DNA from: Branchiostoma floridae
Lineage: Eukaryota > Chordata > Leptocardii > Amphioxiformes > Branchiostomatidae
Length of the DNA stretch: 64,000 nt
NCBI RefSeq assembly: GCF_000003815.2
Contig: NC_049980.1
Location: 15,929,576 to 15,993,575 of the forward strand
Direction of reading: 5' to 3'
Under the pieces are notes generated by a model. That model did not search any database, was not told where the DNA came from, and worked only from the letters and a program-made list of their open reading frames with translations. Positions within the stretch are counted from its first letter, which is position 1; every line of letters starts with the position of its first letter. This document shows positions 1 through 11,662 of the stretch, piece after piece. The translations under genes were made by a program, and so were the position numbers.

Positions 1-1152
1 AGCAAAACAAAACAAAACAGAACAAAACAAAATAAGAGCCGGAGACCTCATATCTCCATGAAATATCTGATTATGCAAATGACTTCCATCTATACAATCT
101 ATGCTAATTCATGTACTTGAACTAACTTAAATAGGTCAAAATATTGACAGTTCAATTACTTAACACTTAGAAAAATTATGGCACTTTACATTAATTTTGC
201 AAATTAGATTCATTTTCATAATTGGTATCTGTTACTGTTCCACCTTCCACAATTTGAATTTTACATGTATTTGAGTCCTATGATAGAAAACACTGCAAAA
301 AGAGATTTTCCTCATTAGATAGGTAAAAAAGCGCCAATTTACATAATAAGTCAGTTATTATGTTAATCTCTGTCTAAGCTATCTGCATACTAAATATCAT
401 GGGGATCCGTCGTTCCTTTGGTCGTCTATTTTCCTTGGAAGATTTGACAAAGTAGTCCTGCAATTCCAAAGCAAGTTGTTAGGAGGGCCAAACAGACATG
501 ACTTCCTTTACATCACAAGCTATATGCCACCAAAATATCAACACAATAGCACGTCCAGTTCAAAAGATATAAACAAACGGAAGTTCTACAGCAGTACTAA
601 TGTCATATACCAGGGAGCCAGAAATCAGAATTCATTGAGAGGTTCTTGGGTTAGTTATGCTGACTGGAGACACAAGCACGCAAAATACCTAAAGTCATCT
701 GCATAAAGTGATGTGTCTGCAAAAACTGCCCTGCCGAAAAGGATACGTGATCACTTGATATCCTCTCTAGGCCCACTGCACAGACTAATTTCCTAATGGA
801 CGCAGGGATTGTCTGCGTTTTCTTGTGTCTCAAAAAAAGGTCAAAAGAACAACTATGTTGGCAACATAGGACTTTTTAATTGTCTGAGGTTTTCTGTGTT
901 TTACAGGACCAGAAACCATGTTCTAGGCCTACTTATACTCGTAAATTGTCTGCGTTTTGTTGTGTCTGAAAAATAGGTCTGTTAAAGAAACAACGCGGTG
1001 CGCAAAATAGGTCTGAAGTTTACAAGCCAATAGGCAAAGTTCTAGACCTACTTATAAACGAAGCGAAGGCAGAAAAATACCATTTGCAGCCGTTTCTCGA
1101 TCGGGGTAGAAAAGAAGTAAAAATTTCCAGTGGGTCTTGCAGGGTTGTAGTC
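1..1152. other. Upstream non-coding region of the LRR-Ig gene
   Basis: No convincing exon is seen. The first 30 bases are a short CAAAA-type simple repeat. The stretch 806-1060 is a diverged direct duplication, listed separately. The promoter of the gene starting at 1153 must lie here, but no clear TATA box or initiator could be assigned. Confidence 0.6.
806..1060 (+). repeat. Diverged tandem duplication upstream of LRR-Ig exon 1
   Basis: Two copies can be aligned by eye. The string ATTGTCTGCGTTTT occurs at about 808 and again at about 945, each followed by TTGTGTCT and an A-rich stretch. The string GTTCTAGRCCTACTTAT recurs at about 920 and about 1039. The spacing of about 120-137 bp fits a tandem duplication with small indels. 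It ends about 90 bp before the start codon of the LRR-Ig gene. Confidence 0.65.
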
Positions 1153-3916
1153 ATGGTCTGCAAAGTCGTCGTCATCGTTTGGTATGTCTTGCTCCGTCTG
1201 GGTGACAACGCTGTAATATCTGATAACCTAACATGCCCGGCCAGCCCCGCACTGTGCCCGGAGCCACTGATAAAATGGAAGATGTGGGAGTTAGGGCTGG
1301 ACGCTAAAATCAGGGCCAGTGTGATATGCAGAAGGGCAGTTCGGTCGAAGAGAAGACTGTACTGTTCTTCACCGAGTGCACGAGTACTTCTTTCCCCGGA
1401 GGTGATGGACAAGGTTTTGGGACAACATCCATCTCAACAAGTAAGTCTTTCTTATAGCATTTGGTGTGATCGATCCAGTGAAATGGGAGTCGTGTGAGGA
1501 TTGAGTGAAAATATTTGAAACAAATTATGGTAATTATGCAATATGAAATATTAGGATGACAAAGTACCAAAAACATTTTGTCATCAATGATTGTAAAAAT
1601 TACGGATAGGTTGTAGAGACTGACCGTAAAAACTACTTATACAGACCAGGCCTGTCTTTTTTTTCTTATTATGCTGCTTAATCGAAAAAAAACCCTGAAC
1701 CATTGCAATTTGTATGATGACATGAAAATTTAGATACACATCGTAACCGGTTTATTGGCTATGTAAACCGTTAGATATCTACATCATAGCATCTAAATTA
1801 TTCTCTAGTCAGCTATATTTGAACCGCTGACTAAAAATTCCAGGTACAGCTCCTACACTTCGGCATCGGCAATATTGTGGATATAGCGGCGGGGAGTTTC
1901 ATGAACATGTCACGTCTGCACAGCCTGACAATCTCGTCTAACTGCCTCTATTGCATTAAAAAAGAGTGGTTTCAAATGCTGAAGAACTTGAAGCGTCTTG
2001 ATCTATCAAGGAACCAAATATCTATGATCCAACCTGCAGCATTCGAGGGATTGAAGCAACTCAAAAATCTATGCCTCTTGTTGAATAAGCTGCACACAGT
2101 GGATAGATCGTGGTGGCAGGGGATTCATGGGCTTGACATGCTGGAAATCAGTACGGACATCCTGACAACTTCAAATGAAACGGACAAGGCATCTCCTGCT
2201 TTCTCCGGTTTGGAAAAAATCCGAGTTTTGCAATTGAGCTATAGCGAGCTTCGGGTCATCAAAAAGCTGTACTTCGCGGGCTTGGGTACGCTGCAACATT
2301 TGTGGCTCAATGAAAACAGACTGGCCATGATAGAGCCTGGTGCCTTCACGGGCCTGAACATCAAGTACCTTTTCTTACAGGACAACGTTCTCTCGGCGGT
2401 CCGGTGTGGGTGGTTCTCGGGGATGCAGGGGCTGTTGGACATCGATTTGTCGGGAAACCGTATTTCTTTGATCAAGCCTTGCGCCTTCCATGGTGCCCCC
2501 AAACTTCGGAAGATCCAACTCGCGCGGAACCGCTTGTCCTTTGTGGCTTCAGTGTGGTTGGAGGGACTGCAGCAGCTGCAACTCATTGGGCTGAGTCACA
2601 ACAACATCATAGGCTTACAGGACATCAATGTACCCAAGGTAAGATTGGCCAACAACCCGCTTCGATGTAGCTGCACCACAAGCTGGTTGAGGGGAGAACT
2701 CGGCGAGACTCGGAAGATAGTTGACCTTAATCAGGTGACTTGTGACCATCCACCAGGCTTGCGTGGCATTGCTGTCGCGAATGTCTCCAATGGACAAGAC
2801 ATCTGTCCATCTCCAGTCGTTCTGCTAGACCCCATGTACACCATCACAGAAATGTCCACTGAAACATCGTCTGACGACAACGCTACCGAGCCAAGTAGCA
2901 TGGAGGTACTAGTATCTCTGTCTACTACGGGTAACAATTACAATGTTACCAACACAACTGGTATTGGTGCACCGTTGTATCTGTCTTCTATAGGTAACTA
3001 TCACAATGTTACAGAGCCAAGTGACACTGAGGTCCCAGTATCTCTGTCTACACCGGGTAACAATGACAATGTTACCGAGCCAGGTAGCATGGATACATCG
3101 TTCACTCCATCCACTATAGGTTACAACAATGCTACCAAGCCAACCGAGATGAACACCTCTACATCTCCGTCTGCTGTGGGTGACAATAACGCTACCGAAT
3201 CAACGGGAAAAGGCGTCCAGATAACTCTTGGCGTCACGACGGAAACGACGGAAGACGGCAAAGGACAGAGGACCACAATGGCCACACCCACCATTCTCGG
3301 TTCTGAAGGAGAAGATTTCAACATCACATGTATCGTGTACTGGGAACAGCATCCGAAGATCACATGGACCCTACCGAATGGAGCAAGGCTTGCATCTGAG
3401 GAAGGAACGGCAGATTATCCAAACGTGGCTGACAAGATACAGATGGCTGTAGATTACAAGATTAATAAGGAAGGATGGCCGTGTCACAAAATAAGTCATC
3501 GGAAGAGAGACTGCGTCAACATGTTTGGAAAATCCATAGTCCTACTTATGATTAAGGGAGCAAGACCCGGTCTATCCGGTCAGCACAGCTGCACTGCAGA
3601 AACAGAAAATGGAAAGGGCACTGCGGCTATATCTGTTAAGGTCCCCAAAGTGATCTCACCAACAAGGAAAGAGGGGGCAGAAACTCATCCATCTGCAACA
3701 GAAACGAGCTCAAAACCAGATACAGAGTTCCGCACAACAGAGAGCCGGGCAGAGTCGACCGATATCAGTATGGCACCACCGTCAGAAGCACTGATGCCAT
3801 CAGGACTAGTCAGTCCGTTAGTGATAGTCGTGCCGACTAGCGTGTGCTTTGGAGCGGCCTTGATGGTCATCTGTAGCATTATCGGAAGTAAAGTGTCTGC
3901 CAGAATCCGCCATTAA
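1153..3916 (+). CDS. LRR-Ig type I membrane receptor, two exons (1153-1440, 1844-3916), 786 aa
   Basis: Exon 1 ends at a GTAAGT donor and exon 2 begins after TTCCAG, both in phase 0, giving 786 residues. Residues 1-23 form a hydrophobic signal peptide, followed by a cysteine-bearing cap. About ten leucine-rich repeats span residues 100-365, with a C-terminal LRR cap near 366-418 whose NPLRCSC motif is clear. Residues 440-552 are a Ser/Thr-rich stalk of six 20-21-residue repeats, each with an N-glycosylation sequon (NVT or NAT). An Ig domain covers about 582-697, with Cys592, Trp604 and Cys679. A transmembrane helix lies near 753-776, followed by a roughly 10-residue tail. LRR-Ig proteins are greatly expanded in amphioxus and are proposed immune or adhesion receptors; this is family knowledge. 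The ligand is unknown. The tail carries no TIR domain or tyrosine motif, so signalling, if any, needs a partner. An upstream non-coding exon cannot be excluded. Confidence 0.85.
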
Positions 3917-4509
3917 ACTCTTGTCACAAGCGTAAAGCTTATTTCATTTTATCACCTGAAGGCCGTCCGGTTTTAGAATCGACGCGTATAGTCTCTATCA
4001 TGCTAAAGGTATCAGTCAGCCTAGGTCGCATATTGTAGTACTCCCAGGCCTCTGGTATGTTTATCTGTCTATTTCATTTTCGAGCAGTGTGACATCGTTT
4101 TAGCGCCAACCAAAACGAAACTGACTTTAAACCTGCATCACGCAGTAGAAAGCGATTAGTGTTATGGGAGAATCTAACAGCCTGCTTCAATGTAAACGCT
4201 ATAGTAGTCTGTATTACGACTAAACACACTACGGCTACGGATTGATCGTCGGGCGAGCATAAACCAACTTGTTGATCATCGGCTGAAAATCGGATGGCGT
4301 ACGCTCGTCAGTCGGGCGAGTTTCGACTGCTGTTTGCTTGTAAATATTGACTTGCGACATTGTGGCTCATGAAGCTGAAGTATTATCAAATGTGTAGAAC
4401 ACGTTTCCAAACAGATTGTGTAATACTAGTGGCGGCAAAGAGAGTGACAGACAGACAGAAGGGCGCATACATGCCGCGTGGGTGGCAGATTAGACAGCCT
4501 TGCTGGAAT

Positions 4510-4960
4510 AATGATATGATTATGAATACTGCTCCATATTTTCCCCAATGCAAATGGGGAAAGTGAATTAATGACTCTAAAGGTCGCCTTACTTGTCGTT
4601 TTTTTCATCCACAGCCAAAATTGTACAGACACATTAAATGATGATATACGTACGTACTACTGCCAAACGTAATTTTCCATTGATTTTACCCCTGCGACGC
4701 GTCTTGATCCCGAAGCGGCGTGGGTGGGAGGTGTTAGTACTGCTCTGCCTCCGGCATGTGACAGCTTTCCTGTCTGGAACAATCAGATGGTTATATGTAT
4801 ATATATATATATATACATATGAATATTGCTCCATGTTTATCCCCCAGGCCAAACGGAGAAAGTGATTAATGTCTCTAAAGGTCGCCTTACTTGTCGAAAG
4901 GTTTCTGCTTTTTTCATCCACAGACAAAATTGTGCAGACACATTAAATCATGGAATAAGT
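4510..4960 (+). repeat. Diverged tandem duplication, about 300-bp period
   Basis: Copy 1 (about 4510-4650) and copy 2 (about 4815-4960) share ATTGCTCCAT-like sequence, then GAAAGTGA-TTAATG-CTCTAAAG, GTCGCCTTACTTGTCG, TTTTTTCATCCACAG and CAGACACATTAAATSATG, each ending near a CGTACTA. Several small indels separate the copies. Confidence 0.65.
4791..4820. repeat. TA dinucleotide microsatellite
   Basis: An alternating TA tract of about 30 bp, slightly interrupted at its ends, embedded in the second copy of the 4.5-5.0 kb duplication. Confidence 0.85.
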
Positions 4961-5389
4961 ACGTACTACATATTACTACTTTATATGTACCACTGACCTT
5001 ATCAAATTATTCCGATGATTATATGTGCGTAATCACCGCGGTTTGTCGGCGACATTACATTAATGATCTGAAACTGAACACAGGAAGTTAACTCCCACGT
5101 TCACTAATGCGGTAATCCTACAAGACTGCGCCAAATTGCAGTAAAAATTGCGGCAACTTTGCGAATTTTCCATTTCAGATTCATATTATTATTTAAGTAT
5201 TTGATGTCATGCACGGACGATCATGCTATTAACGCAATATGTAAATATGTCTCCATGTGTTTCAAAAAGAGAGAAGAACATGTTAGATTCGGCCATTAGC
5301 GAGTGTAACACATAGTGCCTTAGTTCCCTTCCATTTAGCCTAGTTTAAAATCAGTGTATAAGTTTAGTCTTTTCCTCTACATCCATAAG

Positions 5390-5456
5390 ACCACTTGTGG
5401 TCCTTTTGTGCATTTAGCCCTCGGGCATGAATATGCAATAAAGATTATTATTATTA
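5390..5456 (+). mobile_element. Probable 3' end of a non-LTR retroelement, or a poly(A) site
   Basis: The sequence ends with GAATATGCAATAAAGATT followed by an ATT trinucleotide tail. Ends of this form with a simple-repeat tail are typical of truncated non-LTR retroelement 3' termini in invertebrate chordates. No reverse transcriptase frame precedes it. It could instead serve as the polyadenylation site of the LRR-Ig transcript, which would then have a 3' UTR of about 1.5 kb. Confidence 0.4.
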
Positions 5457-7693
5457 TATGATAGGATCCAGTAATTGCAACTGAAACACCCTGCAGTCTC
5501 AAAGAAAGCTGCTAGAGGGTTAAAACCTTCCTGTGCGTGACACAAGAGCTAGTATATAACAGCCCCAAACCCTTGATTGTGACATGTCATGAACACGATT
5601 TATCAAAACCAGAACTTCCGCTGCAGTACCAAAGCAAGCCTCTAGGGGGCCTAAAAGCTAATCATTTATTTCAAAGGACCTAACCAAATACCAAGTTTAA
5701 AAAAATTCATTCATAGCATACACAATGCAAACATATGTACGAACGCTAACAAAAAAATAGCGCTGATAAATGTCCTTGTGGCCGTGGACAGTCAGTGTTG
5801 GCCATATTGGGAACGTGCTGCGCTTAATCCAATCCATCCAGACGTTAGTCTACAACAAAGAAGTCGGATTCCACATGAATAATTTACATGAAACCTCCTT
5901 TCGTTATAAACCTATTAATGGGTATCCTTGTAAATACCTGGCGAAGACGTGGAGACAGTAATACCTAATGAAGTTAGCCCTGTCGAAATAAGACTTACAT
6001 AAAACTGATATAACAGTTAACATTTGAGTAACACCAGTGTTCTTTGTGTATCTGGTGAGCAGAGTAAGGCTTTGTATGTCCATGACATCATAAAGTCGCT
6101 CTTCAGACAACAGATCGAAGACACATCCGTGCAAACACATAACCTGGTACGACATTCGTTCGTTCGCTCGTTCGTCCCATAGCCTTTTTTTAATCAGCCG
6201 TAGGACAGCACAACAACAACTGTCATGCTGACTCAACAAGCTTTCAGTCCCCTGGCGGCGCCTATCTCCTCTCCGGGGCAGCCTAGCGACATACTAGCTT
6301 ACAAATCATGATAAAGGTGGGCCCAGATTTACATAAGATTCGGCGGAAATGGTGCCCTCGGCGGACGCCGCTCGCCGGGCGGGTGTATCTTCGCGCTAGT
6401 CACACTCTAACTCAACATCGGTGACTTATCTTTAAAAGAAATTCAGTACACAAAGAGATAAGATACTGATTGGAAAGCACAAGAAACTTGGTGATTGTGA
6501 CTTGTATCCTTTTTGCATTGCCGCGCCAGCGGCAATGCCTTATGCCAGCTTTCTTCCATGGTTGGATCAATGGACGGACCTTTTAACCCAGCCCTTCCAA
6601 AGCCCCTTCCAAAGGCCCTTCCTTTTGCTGGAAGGTGACAGTTCAAAATTAGTAATGACCATTCGATACAATGACCATACTCATATGTAGTTGACCCCTA
6701 AGGGTACACAAACATTAGGGAGGCAAGCCAATCCACTGGACCACGCTCGCTCGCGGCTAATCGCTCGCTCGCTCACTCGCGGCTAATCGCGGCCGAGTTT
6801 CATGGCTTAGTTACACAATGGTACATTCCAGGCGAGTATTCAAACGCTCTTCTAGACGCATGTTACTGTATGTGGTCCAGCGTAATAAATCTACGCTTTA
6901 ACTCACCATGTTTATATAAAGATATATCACAAATTGCATCAGAAGGAACTTATTTTGTAATGAAAAATAATGCATATTCATTGTGGGTCAAAAAGTTTTA
7001 CAAAACCTGTTTAATGTGCCAATAATTCATGTGACATAAATTATGATAATGAGGTAAATTTCCAATATCCCCTTTTGCTGCATTTCCTACTGAAGAAGCT
7101 AGGTGTCGCTCTCAGCAGTTCAGTCATAGAATACGCGGCAATGCACAGCTTTTCTTAAAAGATTTCTTGTTTTCTATAATTTGTTTTAGTTGGTCAAATG
7201 AGTTGGCCCGTAACGCGTGGGAGTCATGTTTCACGCGTTACCAAAGGGGGTAATTGCGCTAGCTGCATTAATCCTGCTGATATACGAGGATCCAAACGTG
7301 GTAAATGGCTCTTTGTCATGACATCTATAGCCATCCCCCGAACAATATCAACAATAATGTTTGTCAAGATCGGCTGGATTGACCTTTCGCAAAAGAAGGT
7401 CAACAGCAATATATACTTCGAAAGTTCTCGAATTGTCAATAAAAATGACAATGCCGGGTAGGAATATTTTTACAATGAGATTTGATATTAAATACCTGCT
7501 TAAACATTTCGGCTTATTGCATAGTGTCCACTTTTTTCAGTGTACTCACAGGTAGTTCATATCTACTCTCTTACCAGTGCCACCTTCAATAGGGTTACGT
7601 AAACGTTCATGTTACCGTTGCAGCATTTTCAATATTGATAATGTCACTAGATAAGAGAATTGATGACTTGACGGGAGTAATGTACTGCTGACG

Positions 7694-9669
7694 CTATCTG
7701 TTAGTAGGAAAGTGCCGCCCAACAGCACAAGTCTTCGCATGCTTGCCTAATTTTCTACAACATGTCCAGGTCTGCTTTTTCGTGTCGAAGTAGCCCCGAT
7801 GAAATTGACAGGCTTTACCGGTGTTTTCACGTTTTTTGAATGTCTTCTTGCAGAAAATACAGGACAATGAATCCTTCTTTGCGTTTGTATTATCCCTTTG
7901 GGGGATGGCCGTCGAGCTTTTGGTGACATTGACTCCACGATGTCTTGCTATTTTTGCAAAGGTGTTCGGGCTCATTGTATACAGTGCTCGCTGTGCATTT
8001 GTGACCTGCAGACGGTCCATCTTATCGTCTTCCATGCGCGTAGGTAAGATGTTCTCTTCGTCTGTCCGTGTTACAGGGCTTACCGGTCTGTCCCAGGGGA
8101 ACTGTGGGTGCCGTACCCTTCTGTTGTCTGGCTCTGCTATAGTACAGATGTTTGGCATAGGATCCTCAGTGGAGTCTGGAGAACTAACCACTGTTTTCAA
8201 GTCTTCTATTTGAGCCAGACCAAGGCCATTTTCTTTAGGGTCTCCAACTTTGAAAGAAGCTTGACTCTCAGGAGTGCTATTCCTTGTAGAACCCTCACTA
8301 CTTTCCTCCATAATCGGAGTGCCGAAATCCAGATTGAAGGACAATTTTGTGAAAGTCTGCGTCTTTCTCAGCCTTTGTCTGTAGTTCGGTGGATAAGACT
8401 GAGTACTTTGGAATCTTGGTGCTTGTCTAAAGAAGTTCTTACTTGGGGAAGTCGGGCGTTTACTCTTGTTTCTCAGATCTGTCAGCTCCGCCAATATTTC
8501 GCCTTTTGTTATAGAGCTAGCGTCCAAAGATCTCGACAGAGACCTTTGCTCTAACTTTAAAGTGTTTATTTCGCTCAATACTTTTCTCAGAGCGCCATCC
8601 GTTTCTTGCACTCTGGTCTGCAGTTTCTCCGCCCCGGCCTTGATGAGACGAATGTCATCGCAGACATCACGGGCCGTGAGCTGGAACTCTGACAGCATCG
8701 TCTGGACGGCACACACGCTTTCTGTCAGGTCTGACATCTCCTTGGCTGTCATTTGATGTATCTTTGAGGCGTCCGTTTCCAAATCACCCCGGTTTAGTTT
8801 ATCCACCTTGGCCTGAACTACCTCACTCTGCTTCGTTAGGTTGTCTACTTCAAACACCATTCTGTTCAGCACGCGTTGGAAATCAGGGACTTCATCGACG
8901 TAATGTTGGCTACAACTTGCCAACGAACCACCTGTAAGGTCCAACATGGACTTAATTTTTTTATCTGATCTCGGCGATGTCAGTGCTCTCAAAGACAGGC
9001 CGATACTGGTGCAACTGTTGTCATGACTACCCGATACCATAGCCACACTGGAGTCCTTTTGTGTTACTGGCAGTGGAATGTCCTGATGGGTCGTGAGTGT
9101 TGAACTATGTGCCATCTGTGGAAATGGACGCTGTGGTGCTGCTATTCCTTCGGTATTTCCCAGCGCTTTCCACCTGATAACACAGAACATTACAAACTGA
9201 TGATAATTGAATGCCTTCTACGTAATGTTGCCGGACAGAACAGAAATTCCATGAACTGACGTCTGATGCTACAAATATTTTTTTTTTAAATCACCTATTT
9301 ACAAATCAACGTCTTGAAATGAAGAATGTAAACAAGATCAATCAGATTTACCGATTTACAAATAACCCACCTGAAAGACCTGTCTTCTTAGGGTATACTA
9401 GTAACAACGAATATATGACAACAATTTTTCTCGGGTGCGGAAGGTGATTAGATTATCAATGTTTCCCTGTGTGTATGGGTATAACACTTGCTTGGCTCGT
9501 ACGCATACGTTAACATTTTAGCGGTACTCTACCTCATGAAATGAGCTCTTTTCTCGTCTTCTGCAGAAGGCTCGACATACAATGGTGGAGAATTATCAGC
9601 CAGCATTGATGTAAGTAGCTCCCTGTCGCCGGTCCACGTATTCTCCGTCTGTATTTCGAGTGGTTTCAT
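7694..9669 (-). CDS. Coiled-coil protein with C-terminal CHORD-like zinc cluster, two exons (9533-9669, 7694-9173), 538 aa
   Basis: The start codon is at 9669. Exon 1 (137 nt) ends before a GTAGAG donor in phase 2. Exon 2 starts after TTATCAG and completes an arginine codon. I do not recognise an orthologue. Residues 1-145 and 290-480 are low-complexity, rich in Ser, Thr, Pro and charged residues. Residues 148-285 are heptad-rich and probably form a long coiled coil. The end holds Cys484-x2-Cys487, Cys501-x2-His504, Trp515-x-Cys517-Cys518, Cys528 and His533. That order resembles the CHORD zinc-binding domain (CxxHxG then WxCC then C...H), although the spacing is compact, so CHORD-like is an inference. 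The tight 359-bp intron and consistent phase argue for a real gene. Cellular role unknown; a scaffold or zinc-dependent adaptor would be plausible. Confidence 0.8.
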
Positions 9670-10869
9670 GATGGGCTACTCAGATCAGAATAACGTGCAG
9701 GTTCTGAGCGGAAGCAATAGACATACAGTACTGTAGGCAGTAACAGCGAGAAGTTGGAGAAATATGGCCTTCAGTCGCACAAATGATAGACGATCTAATC
9801 AATCAAAGTCGCGTGCCATCCGCAGAATCCTTTCACAATCGTTATCAAAACCCTACAACGCTTCCCCATTGTATCCATACAATTTCAATGATTAATTCAT
9901 CCCCATCACAGACCAATCCGATTGTTTTTTAGAATAGAATATGTCCACTCTGAACTAATGCTTGCGACAGCTCTGACGCAACGAATTGCAAATTCACGTC
10001 AGAAACGTCTCTTAAATGGCATCTAAAAAATACATCAGTCTCATTAAGCTAGAAATGGACGAGCAAGTGCGCACGTACAAAGGCATTATCAGCTGCGAGT
10101 AGGATGTTACTTCTTTGGTTGCGGGCAGCAACCGATCAATGTTTATTCAATACTCACCATGCATCCTGTTTACATGTGACCAATGTGATTGCAACGTTAT
10201 CATTTGAAGAAACCTATGATGTCATTTCACTTCTTCATCAAGTCGCAAAGAATTAAGCAAGTACATTCATCATTTGCAATAGCTGAAAAAAATCATTGGA
10301 TAGGTACTGTTGTTTTCTCAAGCAGTGATACGTTCTACATTCAGGTACTGCCGATGAATAAAGTGACCTTTCTAGCCTTGCATGTCACGCACAGAGATTG
10401 CGATTTGCGTGACTATGGTTTGTGGGCGATATTGTGGCGGACTGGCATCTCGTGCGAGCTGTCGACATGTTTACTACGGGGCACACAGGATAAGCGAGAA
10501 ATAGTGTAATGTTTACAACAGTAGTCAGTGGGCAATGTTGATACCGACACCTGTGCAGCGCATAAATATGCACAATGCTCTCGCGAGGAATGTCCCTGTA
10601 GCTCAACTGGTAGCAGCCTGAGCTCCTGGTTCCAGTCATGTTGTATTTCAGCCGATGCCTTTCTGCCTGGGAGAACACGCTACAGACGTTATGTCGCAGC
10701 TGAGAACGACTGCATAGAAACGGTGACTAGCCCGCCAATAATTTATGCGGTCACATCGAAGTATCAATCACGTGGATGTGAATTAATTTTTGCAAGAGCA
10801 TGACGAAGTAACCCATTGACATGTTATGTTTAGTCCCAATTCCCAAACCACTCAAACTAAAAACCATGA
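9670..10869. other. Intergenic region between the CHORD-like gene and the thrombospondin 3' end
   Basis: It should contain the promoter of the minus-strand CHORD-like gene just above 9669. No exon was recognised. A tRNA-like fragment is noted at 10588-10640. Short open frames here lack coding features. Confidence 0.55.
10588..10640 (+). repeat. tRNA-like fragment with A and B box motifs, possible SINE relic
   Basis: TAGCTCAACTGG fits the internal A box consensus of RNA polymerase III genes, and about 23 nt further on GGTTCCAGTC resembles a B box. The spacing is too short for an intact tRNA with an anticodon arm and no acceptor stem pairs, so this is at best a decayed tRNA-derived SINE head. 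Confidence 0.35.
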
Positions 10870-11662
10870 CAATCATTTCAAACATTTTCATTTATTACAT
10901 ATCATTTATGCACACATCACATACTATACAGTTCAAATGATGAAGCCATAGGCCTTGTATAGCAATGTGTCAGAAGTGTTAGACAAAGAGATTATGTTAT
11001 AGATGGTCACTCAATGGCGGTATGATAGTATAGGTTATCTAAGACATCGATGCAAAATGAACTGGTTACAAGCGAAAAATCATAGGTATTGAAGGAATTA
11101 CAGCATTACTAAATTATGATGTGTTACCTCAACAAATAATATGGAATATCATGCCTGTGCCATTGTTATCATTTCATTACTAAAATTGATACTGATGACT
11201 GGAACATAAAATTAAAGATATATCAAAAGCATAAATCTTACAAACGAACAAGTAGTTTTCTAACATTTGGAACTAATAAAGAAAAGTATAAAATGAGTTT
11301 TATCAATGAATCCCATATACCCATAGTATCGGATACCATGGTCATACATCAAATTCTTACATCTATAAAGACTATTACCATAAATAGAACGTATATCCTT
11401 ACGCAATGGTTAGTTTGTTTTCTCGACTAAGAACCATAACCCAATATGAGCTGCCTGTCACGTCAAAATCAATTTCTCGGATGTCCATAGCAGAGTCAGG
11501 ACATCTCCTGCAGCTAAACCTCACCGACACTTACTGACTGTGCTACATCAACCTGTCATGTTACATGAGAAGATCCGTCAGAAACAGAAAACCGAGTCGA
11601 TATTGAAGCCCGTGAAGACGATGGTTGGATCATGTTGTGTTTGGGTCTAGGGATGATGCAGA
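10870..11662 (-). other. Thrombospondin 3' UTR with AATAAA signal
   Basis: The stop codon of the thrombospondin gene is at 11663-11665. The first clear AATAAA on the minus strand is at 10891-10896, so cleavage would fall at about 10870-10880 and the 3' UTR would be about 790 nt. No other coding feature is seen. Confidence 0.55.

Larger units (their letters stand above)
3917..7693. other. Intergenic region, repeat-rich, no gene recognised
   Basis: It contains the 3' UTR of the LRR-Ig gene and diverse repeats. Visible items are a diverged duplication near 4510-4960, a TA microsatellite at 4791-4820, a retroelement-like tail ending at 5456, and a patch of CGCTCGCTCG/CGGCTAATCG short repeats at 6745-6795. 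Short open frames here show no domain, splice pattern or codon bias that I could support. Confidence 0.6.

Noticed and set aside
1020-1412. 130-aa minus-strand frame opposite LRR-Ig exon 1
   Set aside because: Shadow of the plus-strand exon, whose signal peptide, donor and phase are all consistent.
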